From Pseudomonas frederiksbergensis (GTDB lineage Bacteria > Pseudomonadota > Gammaproteobacteria > Pseudomonadales > Pseudomonadaceae): a stretch of DNA of 64,000 nucleotides. Numbering within the stretch: the stretch's first letter is position 1; the number at the start of each line of letters is the position of its first letter. Below are positions 18,815-28,008 of the stretch, one piece after another. Position numbers and translations under genes: made by a program. The stretch covers positions 1,240,001-1,304,000 of the forward strand of contig NZ_CP142104.1 in assembly GCF_035751725.1 (NCBI RefSeq), in the 5' to 3' direction. A model generated the notes under the pieces. The model was not told the DNA's origin and ran no database searches. It saw nothing but the letters and a program-made list of their open reading frames with translations.

Positions 18815-20610
18815 TGCTCACCTTCTGCGAGTTTCAAGGGCAGTTGCAATACAAACGTTGCCCCGGTCCCAGGCCCCTCGCTGTGTGCGGTGAGGTGGCC
18901 GTTCATCTCAATCGCCGCCAGTGCGCAACTGTGCAGGCCGAACCCGTGGCCCTCCTTACGGGTGGTGAAGCCATGGGCGAAGATGCGCGTCATGTTTTCC
19001 TCTGGGATCCCTTCGCCTTCATCCTTCACGCTGATTTGCAGCGACTCGCCCACGACCATGGCCCTGAGTGTCATGTTCCGCGCATGGTTGGAAACCCCCG
19101 CCATGGCGTATTTGGCGTTGCTGATCAGGTTGATCAGGATCAGCAGCAGGCGATGCTTGTCGCCCATGATCCGCGGCACCTCGCCGTACTCCTTGATCAC
19201 CGTCACATGGTGACGGGTCAGGGCGCCGGAGTTCATGCGCAGGGCGTCCTCGAGCAGTTCGCTGACCACCAGCGGCTCCATCAGGCTATTGGCGCCGGCA
19301 TAGGATTGCTGCGTGGACACGATGTCCTTGATGTGATCGACGCTCTTGCTCAGTTGCGCCAGTTCGTCGGTCAGGCCTTGTTGCTCCGTCGCGATGGCTT
19401 CGACCAATTGGTTGAGGTAACCGGGCAGCAGCTTGCCTTTTTCGTCCTCGGTGAGGAAGTGCCCCAGGTCGTGGCTGTGTTCGTTGATCAGGTTCATCGC
19501 CTTGCCCAGCCCCAGGGCCTTGCTGCTGCGCAATTTGCGGCTGACCAGATCGGCAGAGATATTCACACTGTTGAGCACGTTGCCGACGTTGTGCAGCACG
19601 TTGGTGGCGATTTCCGCCATGCCGGCCTGGCGGGCGGTGTCCATCAGTTCGCTCTGGGTATCCTTGAGCTGGCGGGTGCGTTCCTCGACCCGTTGTTCGA
19701 GCTCGTCATTGGCGGTTTGCAGGGCGCTGTTGACCCGCTTGATCTCGCCGAAACTGCGCACCAGGCGAACCGCCAGCCAGATCAATATCAGCACCAGGAA
19801 GCTGGCGAACACCAGCAACAGGATATGGTTGCGCTGATGATCGGCAGCGGCTTTTTCCTGGTCCCTCTCCAAGAGGCCGGTGATGGTGTCCAGTCGGTCA
19901 GCCAGGGGGACCGCTTCGAAGTCACGCAGCAACTGGTTGACCAAGGGCTGCTCACGCAGGATCAGCGCGATGTGCCTGCGCAAGATATCGACGGAGCCGA
20001 CGAGCCCCGTCGGCAGGCGATCCTTGTTGACGTCCAGCAGATTGAGGCCCAGCAAGACTTCGGCGGCCTGCTCGCGGGTGGTGATCTGGGCAAACTCCAG
20101 GGTGCTGAGCAGCAGGTCATAGGTGTCTATGGCGACACTCTGCAACTCCAGTTTTTCGCTGTCGGACAGTTGTGCGAACTGACGCTGGATGTCGTCTTCG
20201 GCGGTGGGCAGGAATGCCAGGGAATTGCGCAGCACCGCGTTGTGGGACTTGAACTGCTCCACCAGGCGGGTTTTTTCCTTGATTGCCTTGAGGTATTCGT
20301 CGCGCTGGGTCGCCCAGAGCGTAGGCGCATGGCGGCCGGGTTCCGACTCGATGGCGTCGAGGCGCTGCCACAGGCGCGCCATTTCGTACAACGGCGAGAC
20401 CAACGGGTCGTAATTGTGGCTCAAAGCGATCCTGGATTTGAGCACTTCGTTGTCCCAGATGCCGTCCTGCTGCTTGAGCTGGCGGATCAGGTCGCGGGAT
20501 TCGATATGCGAGGCGGCTTGCTGGGCACCCGACTGGATGTATATGAACAACAGGATCGAGGCGAGCAGTACGCCGATGAACGCCAGGCCGAGGCGACGGG
20601 AAAGAGTCAT
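18811..20610 (-). CDS. Membrane sensor histidine kinase
   Basis: Inner-membrane sensor kinase, 599 aa. TM1 is LGLAFIGVLLASILLFIYI. A periplasmic sensor domain of about 290 residues follows, largely helical by composition, then TM2 (ILLLVFASFLVLILIWLAVRLV) and a coiled coil. The kinase core has an unusual dimerisation motif, MAEIATNVLHNVGNVLNSVN, whose His is the likely phosphorylation site. The ATP domain has LINLISNAKYAM, DEGEGI and GHGFGLHSCALAA. There is no receiver of its own, so partners are probably the adjacent receiver proteins. The start at 20610 overlaps the peroxidase stop (ATGA) with GGGAGGG upstream, so it is co-translated with the di-heme protein. Confidence 0.87.
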   Translation of the reverse strand: MTLSRRLGLAFIGVLLASILLFIYIQSGAQQAASHIESRDLIRQLKQQDGIWDNEVLKSRIALSHNYDPLVSPLYEMARLWQRLDAIESEPGRHAPTLWATQRDEYLKAIKEKTRLVEQFKSHNAVLRNSLAFLPTAEDDIQRQFAQLSDSEKLELQSVAIDTYDLLLSTLEFAQITTREQAAEVLLGLNLLDVNKDRLPTGLVGSVDILRRHIALILREQPLVNQLLRDFEAVPLADRLDTITGLLERDQEKAAADHQRNHILLLVFASFLVLILIWLAVRLVRSFGEIKRVNSALQTANDELEQRVEERTRQLKDTQSELMDTARQAGMAEIATNVLHNVGNVLNSVNISADLVSRKLRSSKALGLGKAMNLINEHSHDLGHFLTEDEKGKLLPGYLNQLVEAIATEQQGLTDELAQLSKSVDHIKDIVSTQQSYAGANSLMEPLVVSELLEDALRMNSGALTRHHVTVIKEYGEVPRIMGDKHRLLLILINLISNAKYAMAGVSNHARNMTLRAMVVGESLQISVKDEGEGIPEENMTRIFAHGFTTRKEGHGFGLHSCALAAIEMNGHLTAHSEGPGTGATFVLQLPLKLAEGEQ

Positions 20611-21566
20611 AGCGGCTTGCCCTCCCATTCACCGGTGAGGGTCTTGAGGAATTCGACGATCAGTTCGGTATCGTTCTTCTGGGGCTCGCGGCCCAACTGA
20701 TACTTGAACATCACCTCCACTGCCTTCTCCAGCGTTGGCGCGGATCCGTCATGGAAATACGGCGAGGTGACGGCCACGTTGCGCAGGCTCGGCACCTTGA
20801 ACACCTGGCGGTCGGCTTCGTCATCGGTGATGTTGAAGCGCCCTTCGTCGGCCCGGGTGGCATTGCCCCGGTCCTGGATATAGTCGCCCATGACGCCGAA
20901 TTTCTGGAACATGTTGCCGCCGATGTTCACGCCCTGGTGACAGGCGATGCAGCCGTATTCCTTGAAGCGCTGGTAGCCGAATTTTTCCCGGGGCGTGAGG
21001 ATGTCGGTATCGCCCAGCAGGTATTGATCGAAGCGCGAGTTGGGGGTCAGCAGGGTGCGCTCGTAATCGGCAAGCGCCCCCTTGATGTTGGGTTGGGTCA
21101 CGCCGTCGGGATAGGCGGCGGAAAAGTCCTTGGCATAGCCCGGATCGTCGGCGATGCGCTTGACCACTGTTTCCCAGGAATTGCCCATTTCCCCGGGACT
21201 GGTGACCACGATGTGCACCTGCTCTTCGAGGGTGTCGACACGCCCGTCCCAGAACTGATGAAAGTTGAGGCTGGCGTTGAACACCGTGGGCGTATTGACG
21301 TCCACCGGCTTGCCGTCGAAACCCAGGGAGAACTGCTTGTCGTCGGCGCCGCCCTTGTCCAGGCGATGGCAACTGGCGCAGGACAGCGTGTTATTGACCG
21401 AGAGTCGTGGGTCGTTGAACAACCGCTGGCCCAACTGGACCCGCTTGGGGTCCAGGGCTGGAAAGGGAGGCAGCGGCTTGAGCGGTTCGTCCAATGGCTC
21501 GGCGTGAGCGGTCACGCTCAGTCCCGCCAGCAGGCCGAGAGCCAGAATCAGTCCGTGTGACGCCAT
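20607..21566 (-). CDS. Di-heme cytochrome c peroxidase family protein
   Basis: Periplasmic di-heme c-type cytochrome of the CcpA/MauG family, 319 aa. The signal peptide is MASHGLILALGLLAGLSVTAHA. Two heme c motifs are present: CASCH (about residue 63) with LGQRLFNDPRLS before it, and CIACH (about residue 208). FKVPSLRNVAVTSPYFHDGS is the conserved segment near the C-terminal end. Classical members reduce hydrogen peroxide with electrons from cytochromes; MauG-like members oxidise proteins. Coupling by ATGA overlap to a membrane kinase suggests that here it may report redox state or act with that kinase; this is inference. It lies 57 bp after the GGDEF-EAL gene, so it may belong to one five-gene operon. 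Confidence 0.88.
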   Translation of the reverse strand: MASHGLILALGLLAGLSVTAHAEPLDEPLKPLPPFPALDPKRVQLGQRLFNDPRLSVNNTLSCASCHRLDKGGADDKQFSLGFDGKPVDVNTPTVFNASLNFHQFWDGRVDTLEEQVHIVVTSPGEMGNSWETVVKRIADDPGYAKDFSAAYPDGVTQPNIKGALADYERTLLTPNSRFDQYLLGDTDILTPREKFGYQRFKEYGCIACHQGVNIGGNMFQKFGVMGDYIQDRGNATRADEGRFNITDDEADRQVFKVPSLRNVAVTSPYFHDGSAPTLEKAVEVMFKYQLGREPQKNDTELIVEFLKTLTGEWEGKPL

Positions 21567-21623
21567 GGGGTGCTTTCCTTTGAAATGCTTTCCCTTGAAA
21601 CAGGGGGGTTATAACGCTGGCGC

Positions 21624-23498
21624 TCACGAAAACGGGTTCGGGCGTTGTTCCCATTCAGCCATCCATTGGCTGAAGGCTTGCGGTTCCACGGCCTTGCTGA
21701 AGTAATAGCCCTGGGCTTCCTCGCAGTGGTGGATCTTGAGGAATTCCAGCTGCTCCCGGGTTTCCACGCCTTCGGCAATGATGTGCAGGTTCAAGCTCTT
21801 GCCCAGGCTGATGATGGTGCTCACCAGTTTCGCGTCGTTGCTGTCGATGCTCAGGTCGCCGACGAACGACTGGTCGATCTTCAACACATCCACCGGAAAT
21901 TTCTGCAGGTAGCTCAGGCTCGAATAGCCGGTGCCGAAGTCATCGATGGCCAGCCGTATGCCCAGGTGCTTGATGGCATTGAGCGTGGCGACGGTGGTGT
22001 CGATGTTCTGCATGAGCACGCTTTCAGTGATCTCCAGTTCTAACTGTGTCGGATCCAGGCCGGTTTCCTTGAGGGTGCGCGCGATGCCATCGACGAAACC
22101 GCGCTGGCGAAAATCGATCGCCGAGACGTTGACCGACAGGTACAGCGGCCGCATGCCCTCGGCTTGCCAGCGACGCGCCTGCTGGCAGGCTTCCTGGAGC
22201 ACCCATTGGCTCAGCGGCACGATCAGCCCGCTGTCCTCGGCCACCGGAATGAAATCCGACGGGTAGACGAGCCCATGGTCCGGGCGGTTCCAGCGCACCA
22301 GTGCCTCTACACCGACCACTTCGCCGCTCGTCAGGTCGAGCTTGGGCTGGTAGTGCAACACGAATTCCTTGCGTTGCAGGGCCAGCCGCAGCCCGGATTC
22401 GATGGTTTGCTGCTGGCGGGCCCGGCGGTTCATGTCCTCGGTGAAAAAACGGTAGTCGTTGGGGCCGTGTTCCTTGACGTTGCGCATCGCCGTCTCGGCT
22501 TTCTTGATCAGCGCCACCGCGTCGAAGCCGTCGGCCGGATACACGCTGATGCCCAGGCTCGCCGTGACCGTCAGGTCGTGGCCGTCGATGGGGTGTGGGG
22601 AATTGATGGAGGCCAGCAGTTTTTCCGCCACGCCCTTGATCAGTTGCGAGTCGGTGATGTCGCCGAGGATGACCACGAATTCATCGGAGCCGTAACGAAA
22701 CACCGAGTCGGATTCGCGCACCACGGCAGCGAGCGTGCGCGCCACGCGCTTGAGCATTTCGTCGCCCACCGGATGGCCCAGGGCGTTATTGATACGCTTG
22801 AAGCGGTCCAGGCCGATGAACATCACCGCCAGTTGCCGGTCATGGCGGCGGCATTGGGCCAGGGCCTGGGTCAGGCGATCACCGAGCAGCATGCTGTTGG
22901 GCAGTTCGGTGAGCACGTCGTATTGCAGCAGGTGGGAGACCTTGAGCAGTTCCTGGACCCGCTCTTCGATGGTGCGTTCCAGGCTGCGCATTTTCCGCGC
23001 GGCGTCCTGGGCCAGTTGCCATTTCCAGGTCATGGCGCTGGCCATCTGGCGGATTTCCAGGGTGTCGAACGGCTTCTTGAGGATCAGCAACTGATCGTCG
23101 AACTCGATGCGTTCGGACATGGTCTCCCACGAGTAGTCGGAAAACGCGGTGCACAGCGCGATCTGCAAGCGCGGGTCGGCTTTCCACAATTGTTCGATGG
23201 TTTGCAGGCCGTCCCAACCCGGCGGCATGCGCATGTCGGCGAACACCAGCGCATAAGGCTGGCCTTCGGCCTGGGCGCGCTTGACCAGTTCCAATGCCTC
23301 TTCGCCCTGGTAGGCCGAGTCGATCTGGAACTGCAGCCGGTTGACCTGGGGCGTGCCGAACAACAGGCTCTCGGTGTCGTCCAGCGAATCGTCGTTGCCG
23401 GCGCTGGGGCTGAGGATCTTGCGAAAGTCCTGGTGGATGGCGGGCGTGTCGTCCACCACGAGGATTCGCCTGTTCGCCGGTACGGACATGGGGTTCAT
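21624..23498 (-). CDS. Receiver-GGDEF(degenerate)-EAL protein, predicted c-di-GMP phosphodiesterase
   Basis: Soluble response regulator of 624 aa. The receiver has LVVDDTPAIHQDFRKIL, ADMRMPPGWDG and LILKKPFD, the same insertion-bearing type as its neighbours. The GGDEF domain follows (about residues 190-350) with signature GSDEF in place of GGDEF, although the RxxD inhibitory-site pattern (RESD) remains. The C-terminal EAL domain is well preserved: GVEALVRW, ELEITESVLM, DDFGTGYSSLSYL, KIDQSFV and EGVETREQLEFL. So it should hydrolyse c-di-GMP, with the GGDEF domain perhaps a GTP/c-di-GMP sensor. The start overlaps the stop of the upstream gene (ATGA). Confidence 0.88.
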   Translation of the reverse strand: MNPMSVPANRRILVVDDTPAIHQDFRKILSPSAGNDDSLDDTESLLFGTPQVNRLQFQIDSAYQGEEALELVKRAQAEGQPYALVFADMRMPPGWDGLQTIEQLWKADPRLQIALCTAFSDYSWETMSERIEFDDQLLILKKPFDTLEIRQMASAMTWKWQLAQDAARKMRSLERTIEERVQELLKVSHLLQYDVLTELPNSMLLGDRLTQALAQCRRHDRQLAVMFIGLDRFKRINNALGHPVGDEMLKRVARTLAAVVRESDSVFRYGSDEFVVILGDITDSQLIKGVAEKLLASINSPHPIDGHDLTVTASLGISVYPADGFDAVALIKKAETAMRNVKEHGPNDYRFFTEDMNRRARQQQTIESGLRLALQRKEFVLHYQPKLDLTSGEVVGVEALVRWNRPDHGLVYPSDFIPVAEDSGLIVPLSQWVLQEACQQARRWQAEGMRPLYLSVNVSAIDFRQRGFVDGIARTLKETGLDPTQLELEITESVLMQNIDTTVATLNAIKHLGIRLAIDDFGTGYSSLSYLQKFPVDVLKIDQSFVGDLSIDSNDAKLVSTIISLGKSLNLHIIAEGVETREQLEFLKIHHCEEAQGYYFSKAVEPQAFSQWMAEWEQRPNPFS

Positions 23499-25786
23499 GG
23501 GTTGCTCTCCGATAGCTGGCTTGCCGGCCGGGTCCAGTGATCGGCCACCGGGACGATGGTGCCGGCCTTGAGCAGGGCGGCAGCCTGGTCGCTGTCCACC
23601 ACGGTGCTGAAATAATGCCCCTGGGCCTGCATCGGCCCACCGCTGGACATCAGGGTGGTGCGTTGTTCCTGGGTCTCGACCCCTTCGGCGATGATGCCGA
23701 TGCCCACGTCCCGGGCGAAGTTGATGATCGCCCGCAGGGTCGTGGCGTTCTCCGGATCGTCATTGGCGCTGTCGAGGAATCGCTGGGCAAGCTTGAGGTG
23801 GTTGACGCGGTAGGTCTTGAGGTAATCGAAGGAGGAATATTCGGTGCCGAAATCATCGATGGCCACCTGCACGCCCAGCTCGCACAGGCGCGGCAGCACG
23901 TCGTTGTGGGTCCATTTGGTCTGGGCCAGGGTCGCTTCGGTGACGTCGAAACGCAGGTCCCAGGGCGCCAGCTCCCACCGGGCGGTGGTGCGCAACACAT
24001 CGTAGATCAGTTCCGGTCCGGTCTTGAGTTGGGTCAGGGACAGGTCGATGGCGATGACGGGGGGCGCCATGCCTTGGTCACGCCATTGGCGCATCTGTTG
24101 GCAGGCCTGGTCCAGCACCCAATGACCGAGCCCGATGATGATCCCGGTTTTCTCGGCGGCCGGCATGAACGCCGCCGGTTCCAGCCAGCCGCGCTGAGGA
24201 TGGTTCCAGCGCACCTGCACGCCCATGCCAAGGATCCGGCCGGTGCCGAGGTCGACTTCGGGCAGGTAATGCAACCGCAACTCGTCGTTCTCGATGGCGT
24301 TGCGCAGATCGTTGGCCAGGGCGACCCGGTCCGTCACCTCCTGGTTAATTTCCTCGTTATGGAAGTGGTACTGGTTGCGGCCCTTTTCCTTGGAACGGTA
24401 CAGGGCCATGTCGGATTGGGCCATCAGGCTGTCGGCGCTTGGGCTCTGCGGGGTGTACAGGCTGATGCCGATACTGACGGAAATGCGTACGTCGTTGCCG
24501 TCCAGGGAGTAGGGCGCCACGAGGGCGTCGCGGATCTTCGCCGCCAGCGCGGCACAGTGGGTCGCCTCATGGACGTCCAGTTGCAGGATGGCGAATTCGT
24601 CGCCGCCCAGGCGCGCGACCACGTCGTTTTCCCGGGTACAGGCCTTGAGCCGCGCCGCGACCTCCTGCAACAGCAGATCGCCGATGGGGTGGCCGAGGGT
24701 GTCGTTGATCCGTTTGAAATGGTCCAGGTCCAGGTAGAACATCGCAAACGGCGCGGCGCCCCGGCGTGCGGCAGCGAAGGCCTGATGCAGGCGTTCGATC
24801 ATGGTGGCGCGGTTGGCGAGCCCGGTCAGCCCGTCGGTGCGGGCCAGCAGGGCGATTTTATCTTCGGCCAGCTTGCGCTCGGTGATGTCGAGGATGATGC
24901 CTTCGACTTCCAGCAGCAGGCCTTGCTCGTTGCGCACCGGGATATAGCGGTTCTCCACCCAGCGGAACGCGCCGTCGCCGGTGCGCATGCGAAATTCAAT
25001 GGAGGCGCCCGCCGTGTCGCGGTCCAGCACGCGGACCATGGCTTCGTCGACCTTGGCCTGGTCATCGGGATGGATCAGCGTTTGCGCCCAATCCGGCGAA
25101 TTGATCAGTTGCGCGGCGACATGGCCGAACTTGGTGATGTTGTGGGAGATATACATCAACGGGAACGGCGGCTCGCCGCGCAGGCGATAGAGGATGGTCG
25201 GGCTGTTCTGCACGATTATATTGGCGTCGGCCAACTCCCGGGTGCGTTCCTCGACCGCTCGTTCGAGCATGTCCATTTTCAACGCCGCGTCTTCGGTCAT
25301 CTGCCACTTGACGGTCAGGGTGCTGGCCATTTGGCGGATTTCGATGGCATCGAAGGGTTTTTTCAGGATCAGCAGCCGGTCGCCCAATTCGAGGCGATCA
25401 GCGATGTCTTCCCAGGAATAGTCCGAATAGGCGGTGCACAGGGCCACTTGCAACTTGGGGTCGACGCGCCACAGCCGCTCGATGGTTTCAAGGCCGTCCC
25501 AGCCCGGCGGCATGCGCATGTCGATGAATGCCATGGCGAAGGGCTTGCCCTGGGCAAGGGCCGTTTCGACCTTGTTCAAGGCTTCCATGCCCTGGAACGC
25601 CGATTCGAGCTCGAAGCTCTGGATGGAAACCGCCACCGGCGCGCCGAACAAGGCTTCCTCGGCGCTGCTGAGGCTGTCTTCCGGAACTGCGTGGGGGCTG
25701 AGAATCTTTCGAAAATCCTCATGGATCGTTGGCGTATCGTCCACGATCAGTATCCGCCGATTGGATCTTTCCATCGGCAGGCTCAT
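23495..25786 (-). CDS. Receiver-PAS-GGDEF-EAL(degenerate) protein, predicted diguanylate cyclase
   Basis: Response regulator of 763 aa. The receiver has [28 protein letters not shown] and [15 protein letters not shown] domain follows (about residues 200-310; FRMRTGDGAFRWVENRYIPV), then an intact GGDEF (ARLGGDEFAIL) preceded by RxxD (REND), so product inhibition is likely. The EAL domain is degraded: the EAL signature is replaced (GMGVQVRW), DDFGTGYSS is DDFGTEYSS, and KIDQSFV is KLAQRFL. It is therefore predicted to make rather than break c-di-GMP, opposite to its downstream partner. It is the first gene of the minus-strand signalling run and lies divergent to the receiver/HD-GYP-like gene. 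Confidence 0.88.
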   Translation of the reverse strand: MSLPMERSNRRILIVDDTPTIHEDFRKILSPHAVPEDSLSSAEEALFGAPVAVSIQSFELESAFQGMEALNKVETALAQGKPFAMAFIDMRMPPGWDGLETIERLWRVDPKLQVALCTAYSDYSWEDIADRLELGDRLLILKKPFDAIEIRQMASTLTVKWQMTEDAALKMDMLERAVEERTRELADANIIVQNSPTILYRLRGEPPFPLMYISHNITKFGHVAAQLINSPDWAQTLIHPDDQAKVDEAMVRVLDRDTAGASIEFRMRTGDGAFRWVENRYIPVRNEQGLLLEVEGIILDITERKLAEDKIALLARTDGLTGLANRATMIERLHQAFAAARRGAAPFAMFYLDLDHFKRINDTLGHPIGDLLLQEVAARLKACTRENDVVARLGGDEFAILQLDVHEATHCAALAAKIRDALVAPYSLDGNDVRISVSIGISLYTPQSPSADSLMAQSDMALYRSKEKGRNQYHFHNEEINQEVTDRVALANDLRNAIENDELRLHYLPEVDLGTGRILGMGVQVRWNHPQRGWLEPAAFMPAAEKTGIIIGLGHWVLDQACQQMRQWRDQGMAPPVIAIDLSLTQLKTGPELIYDVLRTTARWELAPWDLRFDVTEATLAQTKWTHNDVLPRLCELGVQVAIDDFGTEYSSFDYLKTYRVNHLKLAQRFLDSANDDPENATTLRAIINFARDVGIGIIAEGVETQEQRTTLMSSGGPMQAQGHYFSTVVDSDQAAALLKAGTIVPVADHWTRPASQLSESNP

Positions 25787-26013
25787 GGCCGTGCACCGTC
25801 GAGATGCTGACTACGGAACCGTGGGAACATCGGATATCCCTTTCGCTAGCATGAGTATTCGGCCTGTACTTGGCCCTTCATGGGCTACAGCATAGTCGGC
25901 TCATCGGAGGCGCGCGGTGAGTGATGGCGAATTGTGTCTAAATTTTCGCAATCTACTAGTCTGTCATTCGGGGCTAGGGTAGAACGGTTGTCGATGACAG
26001 GAGGGGGTTCCAA

Positions 26014-27381
26014 ATGGAAGATCAATCGCCGGACGTTCCGGTAACAAAGCCGACGGTGTTGCTGGTCGATGACGAAGAGTCGATTCTCAACAGCCTGCGT
26101 CGGTTGTTGCGTAGCCAGCCGTACGAAATCCTGCTGGCCGACAGTGGCGCCAAGGCCCTGGAAATCCTCAAGGAGCGGCCGGTCGACCTGGTGATGACCG
26201 ATGCGCGCATGCCCAACATGGACGGTGCCACGCTGCTGGCGCAAATCCGCAAGCTATATCCCTCGACGTTGCGCATCCTGCTCACCGGTTATGCCGACGT
26301 GGACATGATGACCAAGGCCATCAACGAGGGGCAGCTCTATCGCTACCTCAGCAAGCCCTGGAACGACGAGGAACTGGTGCAGGCCTTGCGCCAGGCCCTT
26401 GCCCACCAGCATTCGGAAAGCGAGCGCCAGCGCCTCGAAGCCCTGAACCGCGAGCAGAACCAGCAACTCAAGACTCTCAACGCTACGCTGGAGAAACGCG
26501 TGGCGTCGCGCACCGCCGAGCTGCAGCAGACCGCTGACATGCTCGACCTGGCCTATGAAGAGCTCAAGCGCAGTTATGTGACCGGCACCGAAGTATTCTC
26601 GCTGATCGCCAACCTGCGCCTGCCCAAGGCCAAGCAGACCAACCGGCAAATCATCGAGCTGATCCGGGTCTACAGCCGCCTCAACTCCCTCGACGAATCC
26701 ACCGACCGCGACCTGACCATGGCTGCGGCGCTCTACAACATCGGCAAGCTGAGCTGGACCGACAACATGATGGTCACGCCGGCGGACATGTTGCACCACA
26801 GCGAACTGGAGCTGTACCGCGCCTATCCGAAGCAGAGCGAATCGCTGTTGATGACCCTGGACCCGATGAAGGATGCGGCGCGGATCATTCTGCATCACCA
26901 GGAGCGTTGGGACGGCAGTGGCTTCCCTGATCACTTGCGCGGCGAGGCCATTCCATTCGGCTCGCGGCTGCTGAAGCTGGCGGTGGATTTCATCGAGCTG
27001 CAACGCGGATTGATCCTGGAACGGCAGATGAACAGCGACGAAGCGCTGGTCTACATCCGCAAATACACCGGCAAGCTATACGACCCGGACATGGTCGAGG
27101 ACTTCATCAAGGCCTGCGCCGAATACCTCGAAGACGTGACCTTGTCCGACCCGACGGTACAAGTCGTGACCACCCGCGAGCTGGCGGCCGGCATGGTCCT
27201 GGCCCGCAACCTTAACGCCGACAACGGCATGCTGCTGCTCAATGCCGGCAAGGTCATGAGCGGCCCGCTGATCGAAAAGCTCATCGCCTTCGAAGCGATG
27301 GAAGGCGCGCGGTACAGCGTATTCGTCAAGATCCCCGAGGAGGAGGCCGATCCTTCGGCGCCGAAGCCGATGTTGGGGTGA
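26014..27381 (+). CDS. Receiver plus degenerate HD-GYP protein
   Basis: Response regulator of 455 aa. The N-terminal receiver is of the ordinary kind (VLLVDDEESILNSLRRLL, MTDARMPNMDG, LLTGYADVD, YLSKPWND). A coiled coil (about residues 130-180) leads to an HD-GYP-like domain. The metal-binding HD pair is missing: the expected HDIGK reads YNIGK. The later block survives as HHQERWDGSGFP with GEAIPFGSRLLKL. It is therefore probably not an active phosphodiesterase by the usual mechanism; it may bind or signal through protein contacts. There is a strong ribosome site AGGAGG 9 bases before the ATG. It is divergent from the GGDEF-EAL operon across 227 bp. Confidence 0.85.
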   Translation: MEDQSPDVPVTKPTVLLVDDEESILNSLRRLLRSQPYEILLADSGAKALEILKERPVDLVMTDARMPNMDGATLLAQIRKLYPSTLRILLTGYADVDMMTKAINEGQLYRYLSKPWNDEELVQALRQALAHQHSESERQRLEALNREQNQQLKTLNATLEKRVASRTAELQQTADMLDLAYEELKRSYVTGTEVFSLIANLRLPKAKQTNRQIIELIRVYSRLNSLDESTDRDLTMAAALYNIGKLSWTDNMMVTPADMLHHSELELYRAYPKQSESLLMTLDPMKDAARIILHHQERWDGSGFPDHLRGEAIPFGSRLLKLAVDFIELQRGLILERQMNSDEALVYIRKYTGKLYDPDMVEDFIKACAEYLEDVTLSDPTVQVVTTRELAAGMVLARNLNADNGMLLLNAGKVMSGPLIEKLIAFEAMEGARYSVFVKIPEEEADPSAPKPMLG

Positions 27382-27406
27382 CTGGGTTCTGGGTTGGATT
27401 GAATAC

Positions 27407-27432
27407 ATATCCGTTACCGAAGAAACGGATAT
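27407..27432. terminator. Possible terminator hairpin after the HD-GYP-like gene
   Basis: Stem ATATCCGTT / AACGGATAT with an 8-base loop, 25 bp after the stop. There is no clear T run, so its role is uncertain. Confidence 0.4.
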
Positions 27433-27565
27433 ACACACCTAAGTGAACAGCATCAGCCTCCCACAGAGGAACGTCGCTGATTTTTAGTCCAGCACCAGAC
27501 TTTGCTCCCACCCCAACGCACTGTAATCTCCCCGCTATTTCCCCGGCCAAGGCTTCTATCCCCCC

Positions 27566-27982
27566 ATGACCACCTCCCTCATCCGCATTGCCGCCGCCCT
27601 GTTGCTCGGCCCGGACGGCCGGACCCTGCTGGTGCGCAAACGCGGCACCCGCGCCTTCATGCAGCCGGGCGGCAAGATCGAGGCTCATGAACAACCGGTG
27701 CAGGCGCTGGCCCGTGAACTGGAAGAAGAGCTTGGGTTGCGGATCGACCCGGCCCAGGCCCGTCACTTGGGCGTGTTCAGCGCCCAGGCGGCCAACGAAC
27801 CGGGGTTTACCGTGCAGGCCGAAGTGTTTTTGCTGAGCATTGACGCTCCGGTTTCGCCAGCGGCCGAAATCGAAGAGGTGTGTTGGATCGACCCGGCCGG
27901 CGACAGCGATCTTTTGCTGGCACCGTTGACAGGCGAGGTGATCCTGCCGTTTTATCGGGCCACTTGCCTGGCGACCTGCTGA
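27566..27982 (+). CDS. Nudix hydrolase
   Basis: Small Nudix-family pyrophosphohydrolase, 138 aa. The Nudix box is complete: GKIEAHEQPVQALARELEEE then LGL, fitting G-x5-E-x7-R-E-x-x-E-E-x-G-U. The fold starts directly after the Met (IRIAAALLLGPDGRTLLVRKRG). The substrate is not readable; many such proteins clean up oxidised or modified nucleotides. The next gene (LysE-type) starts 26 bp after the stop, suggesting an operon with it and the GNAT gene. Confidence 0.87.
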   Translation: MTTSLIRIAAALLLGPDGRTLLVRKRGTRAFMQPGGKIEAHEQPVQALARELEEELGLRIDPAQARHLGVFSAQAANEPGFTVQAEVFLLSIDAPVSPAAEIEEVCWIDPAGDSDLLLAPLTGEVILPFYRATCLATC

Positions 27983-28008
27983 ATCTCGCACCTCAAGGAA
28001 TGACGCCC

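Noticed and set aside
18595..20700. 701-codon plus-strand frame opposite the kinase genes
   Set aside because: Antisense shadow; composition is low-complexity Gln/Ala/Gly and it crosses three real genes.
23537..25810. 757-codon plus-strand frame opposite the GGDEF-EAL gene
   Set aside because: Antisense shadow of a gene whose domains are unmistakable on the minus strand.
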